A DNA stretch of 64,000 bases from the NCBI RefSeq assembly GCF_015057245.1, contig NZ_SVET01000003.1, forward strand, positions 170,677 to 234,676, written 5' to 3'. Source of the DNA: Pseudobutyrivibrio ruminis. GTDB lineage: Bacteria; Bacillota; Clostridia; Lachnospirales; Lachnospiraceae. Below the pieces are notes generated by a model. The model worked only from the letters and a program-made list of their open reading frames with translations, had not been told where the DNA came from and did no database searches. Both the position numbers and the translations under genes were made by a program. Positions 51,350-60,504 of this stretch are shown piece after piece. How positions within the stretch are numbered: the stretch's first letter is position 1; the number at the start of each line of letters is the position of its first letter.

Positions 51350-52531
51350 TTATTGTATTTTTTCTGATATAAATCCATTCTCATCAACGGCTACATTGCT
51401 AGAAATACTTTCAACATATGAATAGCCTGATTCATCTATTGAAGTCACTGCATTTGAGGCGCTGATTGGTACTATTCTGTAGCTAATAGCATCATTCTCA
51501 TCAATTGTAAATTGAACTGCACCACCTCCACCTGACTTGATTGTCTGGTTAAAAATGAAGTTGCCCAAGCTGTAGAAAATAGGCTTGCCATTGTAGTATT
51601 CAACTGGCTGCAAGCAGTGGCTGTGCATGCCTATTACAGCATCTGCGCCAGCATCAATCATTTTGTAGCCATCATTAGTCTGGTAATCCTCAAGCTCAGT
51701 TGTGTGCTCCACGCCCCAGTGAACCATTACGAATAGATAATCCACCTGACTGTCTGCCTCTGAAATAGCATTCAATAAATCTGTCTCATCATAGAAGCAG
51801 AATTCCCCTGGCTGTGAGTTTAGAACATTCCAGCTTCCTACTGGTATCACATGGCTGGCTGCTAAAAAGCCGTAAGTTCTGCCCTTCGCATCTGTTTTAA
51901 CAATAAGTTTACTAGCCTCTTCAAGACTGTTTCCAGCACCTGTATATTCAATACCGGCATCCGAAAGTGTTGTAAAGGTGTCTGTCAATGCATCCTGACC
52001 ATAATCAAGTACATGATTATTTGCAAGCCCTGCTATATCTACACCTAAGTCATTAAGAATTGTCACGTAAGTAGGATTTACTCTAAAGGTGTATTGCTTA
52101 TCTGGCGCCTGCTGTCCTCGCTCCGAATAGCAAAATTCATTGTTAATCATGGTAAATGTGGCGTCATTTAAAAGTGACTGTATCTCAGCTGATGCAACAC
52201 CATCTATTCCCTGACTATCATAATTTGACTGAACATATTCGCTAAGCTCAACATCTCCAGTAAAGACAATTGATGTTGTTAAATCCTCTGTTGTAGGTTC
52301 AGCCTCTGATGTATCCTCAGTATCTTCTGCCTCCGTGGCAATAGGCTCATCCTCAGTGGTTTCCGTCTCACCTATTAGCCACTGAAGCTCATCTTCCATT
52401 CCCTGCTCTTTGGCAAAGGCTTTTGCCTGCTCATTAAATGGCCCATTTTCACCGAATGCATACCACATACCAGCACCGATTATTACCAGTACTAGTACTG
52501 TTTTAATTAATCCTGCAAAAAATTTTTTCAT
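51350..52531 (-). CDS. CapA family protein (poly-gamma-glutamate-type phosphoesterase)
   Basis: A protein of about 393 residues. I start it at the ATG at 52531 (MKKFFAGLIKTVLVLVIIG), because a small gene ends 17 bases upstream; the longer frame would start within that gene. A membrane anchor (residues 1-22) is followed by an acidic linker and a CapA-type metallophosphatase-like domain with VFTGDVELS, AGLANNHVLDYG, and AVIGMHSHCLQPV. The family includes CapA of poly-gamma-glutamate capsules and many surface proteins of unknown role. Confidence 0.85.
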   Translation of the reverse strand: MKKFFAGLIKTVLVLVIIGAGMWYAFGENGPFNEQAKAFAKEQGMEDELQWLIGETETTEDEPIATEAEDTEDTSEAEPTTEDLTTSIVFTGDVELSEYVQSNYDSQGIDGVASAEIQSLLNDATFTMINNEFCYSERGQQAPDKQYTFRVNPTYVTILNDLGVDIAGLANNHVLDYGQDALTDTFTTLSDAGIEYTGAGNSLEEASKLIVKTDAKGRTYGFLAASHVIPVGSWNVLNSQPGEFCFYDETDLLNAISEADSQVDYLFVMVHWGVEHTTELEDYQTNDGYKMIDAGADAVIGMHSHCLQPVEYYNGKPIFYSLGNFIFNQTIKSGGGGAVQFTIDENDAISYRIVPISASNAVTSIDESGYSYVESISSNVAVDENGFISEKIQ

Positions 52532-52547
52532 AAGCTTATTCTCTCTA

Positions 52548-52724
52548 TTATCTGAATTTGTTCTTTTCAGCGTCGTAGTGATAATCAATCATTGCAAGCT
52601 TTGCAATTATTTCATCACCATCAATTTCATTATCCTCCACCAATGCATCAAAGCTTGAATAATAATCTCTTAATGCAGTATTTACTACAGAAAGAAGCAT
52701 CACTGGATCTTTTGGAAAATTCAT
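52548..52724 (-). CDS. DUF4250 family small protein
   Basis: A 58-residue protein: MNFPKDPVMLLSVVNTALRD, then SSFDALVEDNEIDGDE, ending YHYDAEKNKFR. This matches the DUF4250 family as I recall it, a small conserved protein in Firmicutes of unknown function. It has AGAGGAG upstream and lies 17 bases before the capA-type start, so the pair is likely cotranscribed. Too short for common gene filters. Confidence 0.85.
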   Translation of the reverse strand: MNFPKDPVMLLSVVNTALRDYYSSFDALVEDNEIDGDEIIAKLAMIDYHYDAEKNKFR

Positions 52725-52774
52725 TTTGCGTCTCCTCTAAACTGTTATTCTGTAGTATTCTACCACATTAAATA

Positions 52775-52797
52775 GGGACCAGCAAAAAGCCGGTCCC
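52775..52797 (-). terminator. Hairpin downstream of the chemoreceptor gene
   Basis: GGGACCGGC and GCTGGTCCC pair (one G-U) around TTTTT on the minus strand. It lies just after the chemoreceptor stop and before the DUF4250 gene. Confidence 0.6.
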
Positions 52798-52818
52798 ACT
52801 CGTGATAAATCTTTTCAA

Positions 52819-53781
52819 TTAAAGTTCAGTAAGAGGAGCAATCTGCTCAAGAACATTATTCATATCCTCAAACATGAAACCCTTCTTAGTAATTTTAACT
52901 TTGATATCTTCGATGTCATCTGAAACTGTATCGAAGTATCTCTGAGAGTCGTCAATGTTGTCAGAGATTTCATTGATTGATGATTCGCAGTTCTTAAATA
53001 CATCTGCCATCTGAGCACTCTGGCCTGTTACCTCATCTGCAACGTCCTTAATCTTTCCAACAACTTCCTGCGTTTCAACTACTCTCTCATGAGAAGCACT
53101 AATAGCATCCTTTGTATGATCAACTGATTCAACCAAGCGGTTATTATTCTCATCAAGTTCTTTCATACTATCAAAGATAGATGTTACAACGCTTTGGATT
53201 TCAGTAGAAAGATTTGTTACTTCATCAGCAACAACGGCAAATCCTCGGCCTGCCTCACCTGCACGTGCAGCTTCGATTGAAGCGTTAAGGGCCAAAAGGT
53301 TTGTCTGCTTTGCAAAGCCACCAATCTGTTCAACCTTTTCACGAATGTCATCAAAGCTCTTCTGGAATGCTTCAAACACTTCCTCAACCTCTGCGATTGT
53401 ATCTGAAACTGCACTAGAGCTTCTATCTACATTTTCCATACCTTCATGGGAATCGTCAGCTGTAATTTCAAGCTTCTTTACGATTTCATCAAAGGCTTGT
53501 GTAATCTCCTCAATTGTTTTGAATTGATCCTGGAATCTGGCAACTGAATCTGAAATGTTACCATACTTTTCCTCAACAACTGAGAAAGAATCTCTGATTG
53601 TCTCAATACCCTGAATAGTATTTGCCTCTTCTCTCTGAAGCATATTCTTTTGCTCAATCGAGAACCTACCAACCTCTTTTAAGGCAATCATTTTATCTTT
53701 TAAATTAACAGCTTTCTCACTTGCTGGCGTAGTTGTTGCAACTTCCTGCTCAACTACTTTCTTCTTACCAAAAAGTCCCAT
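52819..53781 (-). CDS. Soluble methyl-accepting chemotaxis-type protein
   Basis: A 320-residue cytoplasmic chemoreceptor; there is no membrane segment. The signalling hairpin is centred on FAKQTNLLALNASIEAARAGEAGRGFAVVADEV near residues 165-200, the conserved MCP tip that contacts CheA and CheW. Long heptad-type helices flank it. The start is supported by AGGAGG. It lies 18 bases downstream of the FIST-domain gene, so it likely signals what that protein senses. Confidence 0.93.
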   Translation of the reverse strand: MGLFGKKKVVEQEVATTTPASEKAVNLKDKMIALKEVGRFSIEQKNMLQREEANTIQGIETIRDSFSVVEEKYGNISDSVARFQDQFKTIEEITQAFDEIVKKLEITADDSHEGMENVDRSSSAVSDTIAEVEEVFEAFQKSFDDIREKVEQIGGFAKQTNLLALNASIEAARAGEAGRGFAVVADEVTNLSTEIQSVVTSIFDSMKELDENNNRLVESVDHTKDAISASHERVVETQEVVGKIKDVADEVTGQSAQMADVFKNCESSINEISDNIDDSQRYFDTVSDDIEDIKVKITKKGFMFEDMNNVLEQIAPLTEL

Positions 53782-53799
53782 ATCGTCCTCCTATCTGCC

Positions 53800-54894
53800 C
53801 TACTCAAATACTGCACATACCATTGTCTGATTAACATGTTGTTTCTTGTACTGCTCACCACCGCCGATGATTCCAACATGTGGGCCAACTCCCTTCATGG
53901 CTGTCAAATATTCGGTTAGATAATTCCTCTGAGTGTAGAGTAGATGACGATAGATACAATTTACAGAGAATACAAATGATATCTTCTTATTCTCTTCTTT
54001 AATTTGACGTCTTGTTTCTGCACCAATCTCGTCGTAATCCATCAGTTCCATTATCTGAATGGTATCATTTTCATTGATTTTTTTGTAATTAATCAATGAA
54101 CCGTTCTCACCAATCGCATAAGGGCTACTGATGAAGATTTCATCACCGATTACACGACCAAGCGGACTAACCAAAACATTGTCTACTAACTCGCTTCTAC
54201 TAACGCCAGCATCCTCACAATACACATCAGCTGCCGGTCTACCATCCAAAGAAATAAGTTCCTTCTTCGCCAGGTTAACCTTTGTTGCAATATGTGTATT
54301 TGCCCCTTCTATAGGTCTAAAAATCAGCTCAGAATATGTTCTAATCTTTCCTGTTTTATTTTTAATTAAAGCATAACAACATGCATCTGGATAAAGAACA
54401 CCATTAAGCATTGCATATCCTGTTGCATCTGCTGGGTATCCAAAAATTGTACCACCAACAATAGGAATGTTAGCTTTCTCTAAAGCCACATTCATAGATG
54501 AAACCAAACGTTCCTCATCATTAGTACAGAACTCAATGCAAACTGTGTTGCCATCTCCTGCCCCAATCTTAGAAACCTTCTGTTCCATTGATGCAATATC
54601 CTGAAGAGGTGCCTTCGATAGATTTCGCAAGATTCCTACTTCAACCTCTGCATCTGCACCAAACGAAATCAAAACCATTCGCTTATCTGATGCTTCTGAT
54701 TCATAATAAGACGTTGTACTTGTGCCGATTAAATCAACACCAGGGAACTTATTAGCAATTTGTTCCGAAGCGTCTTTCAAGTGTTCATATGCGCATAATA
54801 AAATTAATAATTTAGGATTATTAGCCTTCCCAATAACTTCGGCTACGGCTGAATTGACATCAGCCTTCATTGATGTACCAATTGATATTTGCAT
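53800..54894 (-). CDS. FIST-domain sensory protein
   Basis: A protein of about 364 residues with FIST N (near 10-210; LILLCAYEHLKDASEQIANKFPGVDLIGTSTTSYY) and FIST C (residues 210-340; VYCEDAGVSR and CIYRHLLYTQRN) domains, thought to bind small molecules such as amino acids. I choose the ATG at 54894, preceded by AAAGGGG, over the longer frame. It has no output domain, but the chemoreceptor is next to it and the divergent gene carries FIST plus GGDEF. Together they form a sensory module. Confidence 0.88.
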   Translation of the reverse strand: MQISIGTSMKADVNSAVAEVIGKANNPKLLILLCAYEHLKDASEQIANKFPGVDLIGTSTTSYYESEASDKRMVLISFGADAEVEVGILRNLSKAPLQDIASMEQKVSKIGAGDGNTVCIEFCTNDEERLVSSMNVALEKANIPIVGGTIFGYPADATGYAMLNGVLYPDACCYALIKNKTGKIRTYSELIFRPIEGANTHIATKVNLAKKELISLDGRPAADVYCEDAGVSRSELVDNVLVSPLGRVIGDEIFISSPYAIGENGSLINYKKINENDTIQIMELMDYDEIGAETRRQIKEENKKISFVFSVNCIYRHLLYTQRNYLTEYLTAMKGVGPHVGIIGGGEQYKKQHVNQTMVCAVFE

Positions 54895-55067
54895 AATTAC
54901 CCCTTTCTGACAATATATTCCCCAGCAACCTAACTGTATCACAAATATTTTCTGTTTTCGAGCAAGTTCACACAATTTCCATGAAATGTTGTTTTTTTTT
55001 CAATATACTAATAGTGTCACGTTATGTACCATAGTGACAATATTGACATATCGTTTTAGGAGGCAAG

Positions 55068-56819
55068 ATGAAGCAAAAAACTATCGTATTTGACAAAGCT
55101 GACGAAATGAACACTGTTGCCCTTCAGCTTCTAAATTTTATTGAAGAAACTCCACATAAAAAAGTGCTTTTTCAAGCTGTGGAACCTAGTGGCGATATTG
55201 ATTATATAAAAAAAGGATTGGAGTATGCTCATATTGCACTTCCAGAAATAACAATCATCGGTATGACTTCTCACTGCGCAATGACCCATGATACTCATGC
55301 CGCAAAATTTCCGGTTGTGTCCGTTCTTTTATTTGAAGAAAACGATTATACAGCCTTCTCTTATGACTGTAATATGTTTACACCTAAGGATGTAGGTCTT
55401 GAATTATGTAAAGAACTTGAAAACATCAAAGATGTAAAAGGCATTCTAATAATGGGCTCCGATATTACGCTGACTCCTCAGGATTTTATAGATGTAGTAA
55501 CAGCGAAGTATCCTAATATTCCTTTGTTCGGAGCCTTGGCTGGCACTTCAACTTTAAAATCAGACGAGTCTTTGGTTTTCCATAACAACAACGTATATGA
55601 AAGAGGTATGGTAATTGTGGTATTTCACGGACCTACTCTGGAGATAACCACCCACTATAGTTTTGGCTGGAAACCTTTAGGAAACTCCTTTACTGTTACA
55701 GAAAGCTCATCTGATGGAAAAGTTTACAAAATAAATGATAAGCCTGCTGTCACTGTATATAATAAGTATCTAGGGGTTCCTATTAATGAATACTTTTTCG
55801 AGAATACAGCAGCATTTCCTTTTATTTTTAAGCACAATAATAAGCTGGTTGCCCGTGTTGCATTAAAGCACACAGTAACCTCTCTTCAGTTTGGAATTGA
55901 AATACCAGAAGGTACAAAATTCAGTTTAGCTTACGCTAAAGCAAATTATCTTTTGGATGAATCGCTGACCTGTGCTAATAAGATGAAGGAGTTTAATCCT
56001 GATGCAATATTAATTTATGCATGCATGAGCCGTAGAACTCTTATGGGGGATGAACTAGCTGAAAGAGAATTTTCATACTTTAAACAGGTTAATCCTAATG
56101 TAACCTGGTCATGTGGATACGGAGAGCTTCTTTACGACGAGCATGGCGATGGCCTATTAAATGGTTCTCTTGTTGCTGTAGGTATAAAGGAAGGTAACAA
56201 ACCAGTCGCAGATACCTCTCCTATTACAGACCCACGATTACAAGCTGAGCCTGAGGTTATAGATTTAAGAGATCGACTTATTTCATTCCTGGAATCAACA
56301 ACAGAAGATTTAAATGAGAATATAAACCTTCTTGCAAATATGGCTAGTCATGATCAGCTTACAAAAATCTATAATCGGGCAGCTCTTGACTATTATTATG
56401 ATGAGCTAGTCCACAATATTTCTGCCTTTGATACCATCGCTATGATTATGTTTGATATTGATCACTTCAAGCGAGTTAATGATACCTATGGTCATGACGT
56501 AGGAGATCAAGTAATTACAGGAGTTGTAAATACAATAAAGGAAAGACTTCCAGACAATGCAATTTTTGCACGTTGGGGTGGAGAAGAATTTATGTGTCTT
56601 CTTCCAAATTGCGATAAAGAAACTGCTATTAATGTGGCAGAACGTATCCGCATAAGAGTATCTGTAACTGATTTTACGCCTGTTGATCAGGTAACTATAA
56701 GTATCGGTGTTTGCCTAATAAGCAAGGATATGGATAAAATTGAATCCTTTGCCAAAGTCGACAAAGCCTTGTATGAAGCCAAAGAAACTGGCCGCAACAA
56801 GGTTGTCTACTCTGAGTAA
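55068..56819 (+). CDS. FIST-domain diguanylate cyclase
   Basis: A 583-residue signalling protein. FIST N and C domains occupy roughly residues 1-400. A helical linker (FLESTTEDLNENINLLANMASHD) leads to a GGDEF domain with the active site RWGGEEFMCLLPN and the metal-binding MFDIDHFKRVNDTYGHDVGD. The GGEEF signature implies an active diguanylate cyclase making c-di-GMP. It is divergent from the FIST and chemoreceptor genes, with a 173-bp gap, so sensing could feed both chemotaxis and c-di-GMP. A strong AGGAGG precedes the ATG. Confidence 0.92.
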   Translation: MKQKTIVFDKADEMNTVALQLLNFIEETPHKKVLFQAVEPSGDIDYIKKGLEYAHIALPEITIIGMTSHCAMTHDTHAAKFPVVSVLLFEENDYTAFSYDCNMFTPKDVGLELCKELENIKDVKGILIMGSDITLTPQDFIDVVTAKYPNIPLFGALAGTSTLKSDESLVFHNNNVYERGMVIVVFHGPTLEITTHYSFGWKPLGNSFTVTESSSDGKVYKINDKPAVTVYNKYLGVPINEYFFENTAAFPFIFKHNNKLVARVALKHTVTSLQFGIEIPEGTKFSLAYAKANYLLDESLTCANKMKEFNPDAILIYACMSRRTLMGDELAEREFSYFKQVNPNVTWSCGYGELLYDEHGDGLLNGSLVAVGIKEGNKPVADTSPITDPRLQAEPEVIDLRDRLISFLESTTEDLNENINLLANMASHDQLTKIYNRAALDYYYDELVHNISAFDTIAMIMFDIDHFKRVNDTYGHDVGDQVITGVVNTIKERLPDNAIFARWGGEEFMCLLPNCDKETAINVAERIRIRVSVTDFTPVDQVTISIGVCLISKDMDKIESFAKVDKALYEAKETGRNKVVYSE

Positions 56820-56831
56820 TACTATTATCAA

Positions 56832-57503
56832 TTACCAGTTTTTCTCAAATCCATCTGAGATAAACTGGTAATTGTCTTCTGTGCCATCTTCACTTATAAA
56901 CAATTCTGCTATGGCGCAGTTGTTGAAATCCACATCCCAATACTGGCTTCGTGGAGTATTTTTAATAGTCTCAAAAATAGCATGACTAAGTGCCCCATGG
57001 CTTACCAGCATAACAATGTCATCATCATTAAACTGACCTGTTTTTATAGCACTTCTGATTTTTTCTATCACACGTCCTGCTCTTGCTATAACCTCGTCAT
57101 AGCTTTCACCACCCTCAGGAGGATTATAAGTTTCAGGTTTATCGAAACATTCAACAAGAAATTCCGGATTTTCCTGTTCCATATTTTTCTGTTCATATAT
57201 TCCAAAAGACATTTCTATTAAATCTGGCTCAATTACCACATCATCAGGCTTATTGTCCTTAGTTATTTCATTTTCCTGATAGTCACTAATATCAATTCCA
57301 GCTACTACACAGCCTGTCTCAATTGCTCTTCCCAGTGGACTGGTTATTAGTTTTGTTGGAATAAGGCCAAGACTTTTCACTAGCTCATGTGTCTCTCTCG
57401 CCTGCTGACGCCCTCTTTCATTAAGGGGGATTTCAGAACTTCCCTGCAATCTTTTTTGTGCATTTAAATCTGTCTGTCCATGTCGTACTAATAGTATTCT
57501 CAA
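56832..57503 (-). CDS. Histidine phosphatase family protein
   Basis: A 223-residue enzyme of the phosphoglycerate mutase-like superfamily. The catalytic RHGQTDLNAQKRLQG lies at residues 6-20, Glu near LIEMSFGIYEQ, and the second His in LVSHGALSHAIFETI near 166. It may act on sugar phosphates or alpha-ribazole phosphate; the substrate is unknown. The gene is convergent with the FIST-GGDEF gene and ends 13 bp from it. Confidence 0.93.
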   Translation of the reverse strand: MRILLVRHGQTDLNAQKRLQGSSEIPLNERGRQQARETHELVKSLGLIPTKLITSPLGRAIETGCVVAGIDISDYQENEITKDNKPDDVVIEPDLIEMSFGIYEQKNMEQENPEFLVECFDKPETYNPPEGGESYDEVIARAGRVIEKIRSAIKTGQFNDDDIVMLVSHGALSHAIFETIKNTPRSQYWDVDFNNCAIAELFISEDGTEDNYQFISDGFEKNW

Positions 57504-57632
57504 AATATTGTCCTCTTTTATCTGCTATTTTATTCTCATGACATAATAGTCCATGTTACAGATTGATGCAATGACTAGCAACTCATTCCTATACGTGATA
57601 CCATGGTAAAGATTTATTTTAGAGGTATTTTT

Positions 57633-58643
57633 ATGATTTACAGAAAACAAAAAGATTTTGATAACTTCAAATGCATTGCCGATAAATGTCCCAAAAGCTG
57701 CTGTATCGGTTGGCAAATCATGATTGATGAGGATAGTCTTGATAAATACGCTACCACATCTGGAGACTTTGGACATAGATTAAAATCTTCTATTAATTAT
57801 GAAGAAGGCTCTTTTCTTCAAAACAATACACGCTGTAGCATGCTTAATGAAACAGGTCTTTGTGATTTGCAATCTACTTTAGGGGAAAGCTATCTTTGTA
57901 ACACCTGTGGCAAGTATCCTCGTCATGTAGAAGAATTTCAGGACATCCGCGAATATTCACTATCTCTTTCATGTCCTGAGGCAGTTAGAATGCTTATGGC
58001 CCCTGACTATTCTTTTTCATTTGAGGAAACTGAGGATGATATTTTCGACGACCCAGAAGAATTTGAAGACTTTGACTTTCTGCTCTTTGACAAGTTGGAA
58101 TATGCTAGAGATAAAATGATTGAGCTTGCAAAAGATAGCTCTCTTCCTTTTTCAGAACGGTTGGAACGCATTAGAAGTTCTGCATTTGCCTTGCAGAATC
58201 TCTACGATGAAGGTGAAATCTTTGAGATGGATAACATCTCCTATGAAGATAAGTCCACCATTTCATTAGAATATGCCATGAGTGGACTCGACACCCTTCT
58301 TGAATTAGAAGTGTTAGAAGAATCATGGCATGAAACTATTAGAGAAACAATATCCTATTGGAATAACAATCCAGCAAAACAATTTTCAGAGGATGCAACC
58401 TTTGTTTTTGAAAAGATACTTATTTCTCTTCTATTTAATTACTTCTGCGGCGCTGTATATGATGGACAGATTTATGCCAGAGCTATGATTGCCATAATGA
58501 GCACTCATTGGATTATGATGATTCAAGCTGCACATCTTAATATGGACTTAGCCCAAAACATATATCTATATTCTAGAGAAGTTGAACACTCCGACACTAA
58601 CGTAAATACGTTAATATCATACTTTGAACAGGAATTGGATTAA
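57633..58643 (+). CDS. fliB: Flagellin lysine-N-methylase (FliB family)
   Basis: A protein of about 336 residues. It carries the FliB signature: CPKSCCIGWQIMIDEDS near residue 19, CSMLNETGLCDLQSTLGESYLCNTCGKYPRH near 70, the rest helical. The cysteines are expected to hold an Fe-S cluster. FliB methylates lysines of flagellin. I start at the ATG at 57633, with AGAGG nearby; the upstream frame adds about ten residues. No other flagellar gene is seen here. The TAA stop lies in the terminator stem. Confidence 0.85.
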   Translation: MIYRKQKDFDNFKCIADKCPKSCCIGWQIMIDEDSLDKYATTSGDFGHRLKSSINYEEGSFLQNNTRCSMLNETGLCDLQSTLGESYLCNTCGKYPRHVEEFQDIREYSLSLSCPEAVRMLMAPDYSFSFEETEDDIFDDPEEFEDFDFLLFDKLEYARDKMIELAKDSSLPFSERLERIRSSAFALQNLYDEGEIFEMDNISYEDKSTISLEYAMSGLDTLLELEVLEESWHETIRETISYWNNNPAKQFSEDATFVFEKILISLLFNYFCGAVYDGQIYARAMIAIMSTHWIMMIQAAHLNMDLAQNIYLYSREVEHSDTNVNTLISYFEQELD

Positions 58644-58675
58644 AAAAGGAACTCTCATTGGAGAGTTCCTTTTTT
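58642..58675. terminator. Bidirectional terminator between fliB and the esterase
   Basis: A 15-bp stem (AAAAAAGGAACTCTC and GAGAGTTCCTTTTTT) with an ATTG loop. It contains the fliB stop and ends the convergent esterase transcript as well. Confidence 0.92.
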
Positions 58676-58679
58676 CTAC

Positions 58680-60374
58680 TTAATCTTTATATGTCTCATC
58701 TAATACATCTGAGAACCATCTTCCATTCATTACATGGTCAATCATAAGATTCTTAACATCATCTGAAATACTGTTGTCTGCTTCCATCTGACCAATTATC
58801 TGCTTGTAAGATGAAGTTGTGTTTTCTACAGTGACAATAGCATTCGAATCATCAGCATCTAGTACTAATGATACAGGATTTGCTGGTGTCCAATTATTCC
58901 ATGTAGCAAGTGAATCACCATTTGGATTTCCTGATACCAGGAAGTTGCTCAGATAGCTGTCAAATACTGTTGCCATATTCTGATATCCTGGATTTTCAAA
59001 GTTTGCAAAGCTTCCATATGAATGATTATCGGTAAGCATTGGGACAAAGATTCCATGGAATGATCCCATCATTGGGATTTGGGTTGCACTGTCATCACTA
59101 CCATATCTAACCTGACAAATATAAATATTGTCATCATAACTTGCATACATCTTTTGTGCTGAACACTGTGCATTAAATATTCTGTACATCTCAGAGCCAT
59201 ATTCAATTGCAAATGACTTTGCTAAATCCTGTGTTTGAGAATCTAATGCCATCATGTCTGGACTATAGAAATATCCATCAAATGCCGAGAACAAACTAAA
59301 CTCTGTCTCGCCTGTGAGCATTAGAATTGGTACACTATTGTAATTAGTAGTATCAAAGCCTTCTGAAGGAATTACCACATCATCCGTATAAAGATGAGGG
59401 AACACACTCATTCTTATTCCTGCATTTGACATAAGCTGACATAAACGATCTGCATCAACAGACTTCATATATGTAACTACCGCTGGGTCACTAGATAGTA
59501 ACCACGCCTTTGCCAGCTCCTCATTTGATGCTAAGCCATCTTCTACAACAAGTGGAGCAACTGCTTCTGCTATTCTATCAGCACTTGCATCTTCGTCCGC
59601 AACTGTCATACCACCTGAATATACTACTGCTTTATCAAATTTGCCTTCAAAGACAGGACTGATGAGCATTGCCATAACATCACGTCCACCAGCTGAAAAT
59701 CCTGAAACAGTAATATTGTTTGGGTCTCCTCCAAACTGTTCGATGTTTGCACGAACCCAATCTAGAGCTTTTGCAATATCAAGCATTGCGTAATTTCCTG
59801 TTGAATCTGCATCAGTCTGGAATGCTGGAAGTGCGTTAAATCCTAATATTCCAAGTCTGTAATTTAAAGATACATAAATGCAGTTCTCATCTACAACAAT
59901 CTGTGATCCCTCAATTTCTGATGAACTTCCGGTCTGATTATTTCCACCGTGAATGTATACAAGCACTGGCAAATCCTTTGCATTATTTGGCGCATATACA
60001 TCTAAATTCAAGCAATCTTCAGAGCCAGATACAACTGTCTCACCTGTTGCATAATCTGTTCCTGCCTGAATTGCTTTATTGCCTAAAGAGGTGCAATCTA
60101 ATACATCTGTCCAAGCTGATGGATCTTGTGGTTCTTCCCAGCGCAAATCTCCTGTAGGTGCAGCTGCATATGGAATTGAATACCATACATTACAATTATC
60201 TTTACTTGTTCCTTCCACTGCTCCAAACTGTGTGTTTTTCACTAAACTAGCTGTTGCGGTCTGGTTTTCCACAGAAACGTTCGTAGCTGCATAAACATTA
60301 ATGCTTGAAAACCCTGTTGCTCCTAGCGCTAAAACTAGAGCTAATGCTAAAAAAATCTTTCTCTTCATATTCAT
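58680..60374 (-). CDS. Secreted carboxylesterase (type B)
   Basis: A 564-residue secreted esterase. A signal peptide is at residues 1-29 (IFLALALVLALGATGFSSINVYAA). The carboxylesterase type B fold has GGNNQTGSSSEIEG, the nucleophile elbow FSAGGRDVMAMLIS near 231 (Ser in F-S-A-G-G), and GSFHGIFVPML near 448 for the His. It hydrolyses carboxylic esters, perhaps plant or bile esters. Either of two close ATGs could be used; AAAGGAGAAGG is next to the first. A MerR-type promoter lies upstream. Confidence 0.9.
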   Translation of the reverse strand: MNMKRKIFLALALVLALGATGFSSINVYAATNVSVENQTATASLVKNTQFGAVEGTSKDNCNVWYSIPYAAAPTGDLRWEEPQDPSAWTDVLDCTSLGNKAIQAGTDYATGETVVSGSEDCLNLDVYAPNNAKDLPVLVYIHGGNNQTGSSSEIEGSQIVVDENCIYVSLNYRLGILGFNALPAFQTDADSTGNYAMLDIAKALDWVRANIEQFGGDPNNITVSGFSAGGRDVMAMLISPVFEGKFDKAVVYSGGMTVADEDASADRIAEAVAPLVVEDGLASNEELAKAWLLSSDPAVVTYMKSVDADRLCQLMSNAGIRMSVFPHLYTDDVVIPSEGFDTTNYNSVPILMLTGETEFSLFSAFDGYFYSPDMMALDSQTQDLAKSFAIEYGSEMYRIFNAQCSAQKMYASYDDNIYICQVRYGSDDSATQIPMMGSFHGIFVPMLTDNHSYGSFANFENPGYQNMATVFDSYLSNFLVSGNPNGDSLATWNNWTPANPVSLVLDADDSNAIVTVENTTSSYKQIIGQMEADNSISDDVKNLMIDHVMNGRWFSDVLDETYKD

Positions 60375-60406
60375 CCTTCTCCTTTGATAAATTATGATTT
60401 TCCTTG

Positions 60407-60437
60407 ATTATATTGGCCGGTAGTTACTACCGAGCAA
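60407..60437 (-). promoter_or_regulatory. MerR-type promoter with a 19-bp spacer before the esterase
   Basis: On the minus strand TTGCTC at 60437-60432 and TATAAT at 60412-60407 are separated by exactly 19 bp. The spacer carries the dyad GGTAG-TAA-CTACC (60419-60431). Over-long spacers with an internal dyad are the hallmark of MerR-activated promoters, and a MerR-family gene starts 68 bp away in the other direction. Confidence 0.85.
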
Positions 60438-60504
60438 GGAAAATATGGTCGTTGATATTTGTTAATTCTGCCTATATAATGGCTAAAGGAGAGGTTTTAA
60501 TGTT

